Assembly: GCF_008728515.1 (NCBI RefSeq)
Contig: NC_044981.1
Coordinates: 135,967,937-136,031,936 of the forward strand
From: Papio anubis
Taxonomy: Eukaryota; Chordata; Mammalia; Primates; Cercopithecidae
Reading direction: 5' to 3'
Length of the DNA stretch: 64,000 bases
Shown in pieces: positions 59,276-64,000 of this stretch (position 1 is its first letter; every line of letters starts with the position of its first letter). The notes below the pieces were generated by a model. That model was not told the origin of the DNA. It worked only from the letters and a program-made list of their open reading frames with translations, and ran no database searches. Made by a program: the position numbers and the translations under genes.

Positions 59276-61079
59276 CTCCTGCTTTTAACGCCAGGATGGT
59301 AAAAGAGGAAGTTTGAGTTCATTCCCACAGAGAAGAGGTTATTAAGGCTCAGACTGGACAGATAGCACGGGAATGATGAGTAAGCAGGAAATTTAAGAGT
59401 CGGACCTTTGAAAAATATGACAAAGCCTAGAGACTGGCAACTTACATGATCTGAGAAAGGTGAGAAGGCCAGTGTTCCTTGTTTGGAAACATGAGGAATA
59501 ATGGGACCACTGGTTGAAATGGAGTGCAAATGTCTTAGAAGAAAGGGAAAAAAATGACACCAACTTGGCCCTCAAGTATATTTGGAGTATATTCTAGTTC
59601 TCTTTTCATTAGAAGAAATTTAATTTGAGAGATGAATAGAGAAAGAAAGGGGAAAGGAGAATGTTTCAAAGAATAAGGTTAAAGTCATCACAGCTTGACA
59701 GCAATCTAAAAGTCAAAAAGTATGCCAGAATAGCAGGTATTTGAGACCCACTGTTAGAAACAATTTTATTTTAAACACATGTGGTTCCTTAATGATCCTG
59801 GTAGCATGGTGGCTGTGGAGTCCGCCTTTAGCAGGAAGTGCTGATTTGCTTAATTCTATTAAGCCTGTCAGAAAGGTAAATCTGTGTCCTGAACTCAAGG
59901 GGCCTCTGCTCTAAAGTAAGTTTGACATTGGCCAATAATCACCCTGACATTCCTGTGGCTTTGGCTGCTTTTGAAGCTGCTGAATTGCACCAAGAGAAGA
60001 GGCTGAGTGAGAAAGCCTGGTTATAGCAATGGCCCATCCTGTCAGTGCTGGGAGGGTGTACTATACTCAAAGCGGTGTAAACAGAGGTGCTGCCCATTGT
60101 GCTCCACTATGCTGGCTGCCTTTGGGATGATTGTTGGGAAAGCTCTGGAAGCCAGTGGTGTTAGAGGGGACAGTGTGCTTCTTGAAACAAAGGAGTTAAT
60201 GGTGAGAATGGTCTTTAAAAACTGTATGCTTTACAAAGGTGAACTCTGCAAACTGGGCCTACTGAAAGAAATAGGGATTCTATTTCCATTACTGTTTTAT
60301 CATCAAAATACCATAAGGCTTGGCCCTTAGCAAATGGTCCTTAAATATCTGATACCATTAGAAGCTTGCTTCTATGAAGGGTGATCACCCATCCCAGTTT
60401 GCATGAGACAGTCTTAGTTCACATTATTGTCCTTGCATCCTGTTCAGCTGGTATATATCCAAGTCTCTTAATTTTTATTCAAGTATTATTATTAATAGTT
60501 GTACAAAAATAAGTCAGAATAAGTTTGGTAGACCTCTACTTTATTTCCAGCTTCTATCATTTTCTTACTGGTAGTAGGTATGAGACATACATACATGGAA
60601 GGATAATCAGCAGTAGCCTATTTCTCTGCCTTTAATTTTTTTTAAAGACCTTTCCAGATTCAAGAAGAATGGGCAAGGCACTCAGGTATGAGCAACAAAT
60701 TCCTTTCGTGTTGGAGATCATGGAAGAAGTATTAGATGCTGCTCCCCTTAGTGTAACAGCAAGTTTTGTTGCAGCCTGTGGGGCCTGCAAGCTACCAAAA
60801 CCACCAGGACCCTAGAAAAGTCACTGGGAAACGTAGAATATTATAGCTAAATAAACATCATCACATACGTGTAAAACATAGAGACTGAACAGTCCAGTCT
60901 TAAAATGTATAGCGAAGTAGTTTGGATGCTGTTGTTACAGTGATTTTGTCATCTACCAATTTTAAGTGTGTAGTGATTTATCTATCACATTATTTGGCAA
61001 CACTTTCTAAATTTTGCAATACATGCAACAATGAACTAAAAAATGAAAGTGCATGTTTAATTTAAAAATTAAAAGTAAA
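59276..61079. other. Unassigned block, about 1.8 kb
   Basis: No repeat recognised. The 107-aa plus-strand frame at 60007-60330 has no recognisable domain or coding context. Confidence 0.4.
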
Positions 61080-61362
61080 GCCAGGTGCAGTGGCTCACAC
61101 CTGTAATCCCAGCACTTTGAGAGGCTGAGGCAGGCAGATTACCTGAGGTCAGGAGTTCGAGACCAGCCTGACCAACATGGAGAAACCCTGTCTCTACTAA
61201 AAATACAAAAGTGGCTGGGCATGGTGGTGCATGCCTGTGGTCCCAGCTACTTGGGAGGCTGAGGCAGGAGAATCGCTTGAACCTGGGAGGTGGAGGTTGC
61301 GGTGAGTGGAGATTGCAACACTGCACTCCAGCCTGGGCAACAAAAGCAAAACTCCGTCTCAA

Positions 61363-61408
<46 letters not shown>
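61080..61408 (+). mobile_element. AluS-like element with AAT microsatellite tail
   Basis: Starts gccaggtgcagtggctcaca and has both monomers through ctccgtctcaaaa. The tail is a pure (AAT)n tract of about 15-16 units at 61363-61408. The 147-aa antisense frame across it reads the tail as poly-Ile and the body as reversed Alu, so it is not a gene. Confidence 0.96.
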
Positions 61409-61409
<1 letters not shown>

Positions 61410-62075
61410 AAGTAGGATTTTCATACATCATTAAAGCCATAATGATTTCACACACCAACTGACAACTAGCAGACAAAAAGTCTTCTGGGAAGTCAGTAGC
61501 ATCAGCCTTCAAAGTTATTTCAAAGTTATTATTTTTGGGAAGACTATGCTCAAAAGGAGAATTTTACATATGTGACCACAGAAGGTGTGCCTGTGTATCA
61601 CTCTTTAAAGCATGAGTTTTTATTTCTACTAATTGGCTGTTGGTTTAAGTTAATTTTGCTCATTTTCACTTTCAAGTTTTTGTGTATGCATGAAACAGGA
61701 AGCAATAGCAGAAAATGTGGCTCCATTAGTAGCAGAATTTTTCAAGCTCAAAGGATGTCCATTTTGTATCAGCAGATGCTTCAAATTGAAAATCATTTAA
61801 TTCCAATATATGTTTTTTCCCCATGTGCTTTTAGAATTCATTCTCAAAGGTGAAATATCTTGAGATTATTGTGAATATTAAAAGTGTGACCCTGAAATTA
61901 AAGTATCTGCTTTTGTGGTGATAATACAGATATAAATTTTGATGGAGCACATCATCCTGGTAACAGTAATGTTCTTACTAAATTAAGAAATCTATGGAGG
62001 AGAAAAGTATTTAGAGTTGGATGTAGTATCCTCATAATTTGTAATTTTATCCAAACAAGCTGTAATATTCTACCA
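61409..62075. other. Unassigned DNA
   Basis: No repeat or gene recognised. A short duplication of tcaaagttatt occurs at 61508-61530. Confidence 0.45.
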
Positions 62076-62079
62076 AAAA

Positions 62080-63553
62080 AGAGCCTGTATAGTCAAGACA
62101 ATTCTAAGCAAAAAGAACAAAACTGGAGGCATCATGCTACCTGACTTCAAACTACAAGGCTACAGTAACCAAAACAGCATGGTACTGATACCAAAACAGG
62201 TATATAGACTAATGGAACAGAACAGAGGCCTCAGAAATAACACCACACATCTACAGCCATCTGATCTTTGACAAATCTGACAAAAGCAAGCAATGGTGAA
62301 AGGATTCCTTATTTAATAAATGGTGTTGAGAAAATGGTCTAGCCATATGCAGAAAATTGAAACTGGATCCCTTCCTTACACCTTATACAAAAATTAGCTC
62401 AAGGTGGATTAAAGATTTAAATGTAAGACCTAAAACTATAAAAACTCTAGAAGAAAACCTAGATAATACCATTCAGGACATAGGCATGGGCAAAGACTTC
62501 ATGACTAAAACACCAAAAGCAAGGGCAACAAAGCCAAAATTGACAAATGGGATCTAATTATACTAAAGAGCTTCTGCACAACCAAAGAAACTACCATCAG
62601 AGTGAACAGGCAACCTACAGAATGGAAGAAAATTTTTGCAATCTACCCATCTGACAAAGGGCTAATATACAGAATCTACGAGGAATTTAAACAAATTTAC
62701 AAGAAAAAAACAAAGAATCTCATCAAAAAGTAGGTAAAGGATATGAACAGACACTTCTCAAAAGAGGACATTTATGTGGCCAACAAGCATATGTTAAAAA
62801 TCTCATCGTCACTGGTCACTAGAGAAATGCAAATCAAAACCACAATGAGATACCTTCTCACACCAGTTAGAATGGTGATCATTAAAAAGTCAGGAAGCAA
62901 CAAATGCTGGAGAAGATGTGGAGATATAGGAATGCTTTTACACTGTTGGTGGGAGTGTGAATTAGTTCAACCATTGTGGAAGACAGTATGGCGATTCCTC
63001 AAGGATCTAGAACTAGAAATACCATTTGACCCAGCTATCCCATTACTGGGTATGTAACCAAAGGATTATAAATCATTCTATAAAGATACATGCACAGGTA
63101 TGTTTATTGCAGCACTATTCACAAGAGCAAAGACTTGGAACCAATTCAAATGCCCATCAATGATAGACTGGATAAAGACAATGTGGCACATATACACCAT
63201 GGAATACTATGCAGCCATAATAAAGAGTGAGTTAATGTCCCTTGCAGGGACATGGATGAAGCTGGAAACAATCATTCTCAGAAAACTAACACAGGAACAG
63301 AAAACGAAACACCCCATGCTCTCACTTAAAAGTGGGAGTTGAACAATGAAAACATATGGGCACAGGGAGGGGAACATCTCATACTGGGGCCAGTCGGGGG
63401 GTTGGGGGGAAGGGGAGGAATAGCACTAGAAGAAATCCCTAATGTAGATGACGGGTTGATGCGTGCAGCAAACCACCATGGCACATGTATATCTATGTAA
63501 CAAACCTGCACGTTCTGCACAGGTATCTCATAACTTAAGTATAATAAAAAAAA
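62080..63553 (+). mobile_element. L1PA/PB 3' end, sense, 5'-truncated, about 1.5 kb
   Basis: From agcctgtatagtcaagacaa through the ORF2 C-terminal part and a G-rich 3' UTR tract (63388-63420) to an aataaaaaaa tail. The ORF2 frame is broken by an indel between about 62557 and 62743 and by a stop at 63055, leaving pieces of 66, 104 and 80 aa. Piece two has CWWECELVQPLWKTVWRFL, characteristic of L1 ORF2 near its cysteine-rich end. It is primate-age but inactive. Confidence 0.95.
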
Positions 63554-63846
63554 TGTACCAATTGAAATAGAAACTAAAGATGTCAAAATCCATAAATATT
63601 TTTATATCTACACAACTAGAATAATTAAACTTTTGTGATAAAGCTAATATTGAATTTAAAAATCTCCAGCATAACGGTATGTTTTTTCTGCAGCCTCTTA
63701 TCAATAAGATTTTAGGAATGCTGGATCATTTGAATAACTACTTTCTAAATCAACCTTAATGTACTACAATGATATTCTAAGTTATATATCTTCTCCATAT
63801 GTTTTTGTCTCTTTTATTTGTTCTTATTATTTTCGTGTAATTTATA
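63554..63846. other. Unassigned AT-rich DNA
   Basis: No repeat or gene recognised. Confidence 0.45.
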
Positions 63847-64000
63847 TGATATAGCTTGAATATTTTTGTCTCTTTCAGAATTCATGTTGAAACTTAATTC
63901 TCAATAGAACAGTAGTAGGAGGTGTCGCCATTAGAAGGTGATTGAGTTTCTCATGACTAGGATCCGGTGTCCTTAAAATAGGGTATGATGGAGGGAGTTC
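63847..64000 (+). mobile_element. MaLR LTR (MLT1/MSTD type), sense, cut by window end
   Basis: Begins tgatatagcttgaatatt and continues with ttcatgttgaaacttaattc, aggaggtgtcgccattagaa and ggtgattgagtttctcatga. Same broad LTR type as 5438-5759 but in the opposite orientation. Its 3' part lies beyond the window. Confidence 0.8.

Noticed and set aside
60007..60330. 107-aa plus-strand frame
   Set aside because: No recognisable domain, no homology known to me and no coding context. Length is within chance for this amount of sequence.
61069..61512. 147-aa minus-strand open frame
   Set aside because: It is reversed Alu plus a poly-Ile stretch from the AAT tail. Such frames occur in most antisense Alus.
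62357..63342. Possible intact L1 ORF2 end
   Set aside because: An indel and a stop near 63055 split the frame, and the element lacks its 5' 4.5 kb, so it cannot be active.
1..64000. Undescribed multi-gene system, operon, tRNA or rRNA cluster
   Set aside because: No coding exons, no cloverleaf-like sequences outside MIR remains and no ribosomal sequence were seen. The window is repeat-rich primate non-coding DNA.

Overview
This 64 kb window looks like primate, most likely human, nuclear DNA. It carries many Alu elements with A- or microsatellite tails, THE1/MST and MLT LTRs of the MaLR group, an ERVL/MLT2 provirus, 5'-truncated L1 tails, and old mammalian L2, MIR, MER5, MER1B, Tigger/MER8 and MADE1 copies. 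It is AT-rich, has no CpG-island-like stretch, and shows no convincing protein-coding exon, tRNA, rRNA or CRISPR array. It reads as an intergenic desert or a large intron. The longest open frames (154 aa, 147 aa) lie in retroelement remains or in antisense Alu sequence.

Layout. 1-13 kb: Alu and L1 tails, MIRs, a MaLR LTR (5.4 kb), an Alu (6.2 kb), a TACATA microsatellite (6.8 kb), a solo MST-type LTR with a perfect 5-bp target duplication (7.0 kb), a near-identical 130-bp duplication with a divergent third copy (9.3-10.2 kb), and an L1M tail that carries an unusual Alu interior and a tandem duplication of its own end (10.6-11.6 kb). 13-30 kb: L2 fragments, several MER5-type hAT transposons (16.9-17.7, 19.6, 26.6 kb), a possible small promoter with a splice donor (22.2 kb), a TATATG minisatellite (24.1 kb), an antisense L1 tail, an autonomous-looking hAT MITE with target duplication (25.3 kb), a MER8/Tigger-MADE1 pair (27.9-28.4 kb) and a complex palindrome (29.1-29.3 kb). 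30-40 kb: mostly repeat-poor apart from a solo THE1/MST LTR with perfect target duplication (35.1 kb). 40-46 kb: long antisense L2 and old L1. 46.2-51.7 kb: an antisense ERVL provirus with only its 3' LTR, broken by a MER1B transposon and an Alu. 52.3-54.7 kb: a structurally complete antisense THE1 provirus (LTR-internal-LTR). 55-64 kb: an AluY-like element with a 16-bp target duplication, an Alu with an AAT microsatellite tail, a 1.5 kb plus-strand L1 3' end, and the start of a further MaLR LTR cut by the window edge.

No genes act together here. The content is a stratified record of transposition: L2/MIR first, then DNA transposons and MaLR/ERVL, then L1 and Alu, with nested insertions giving relative ages. 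I found no new coding system. The items most worth a second look are structural: the non-classical Alu segment inside L1, the patchily identical duplication at 9.3/10.05 kb, the MADE1 composite hairpin of miR-548 type, the 29.1 kb palindrome, and two weak transcript-like signals (2.28 kb and 22.2 kb). Family names come from memory of consensus sequences and were not confirmed by a database search.
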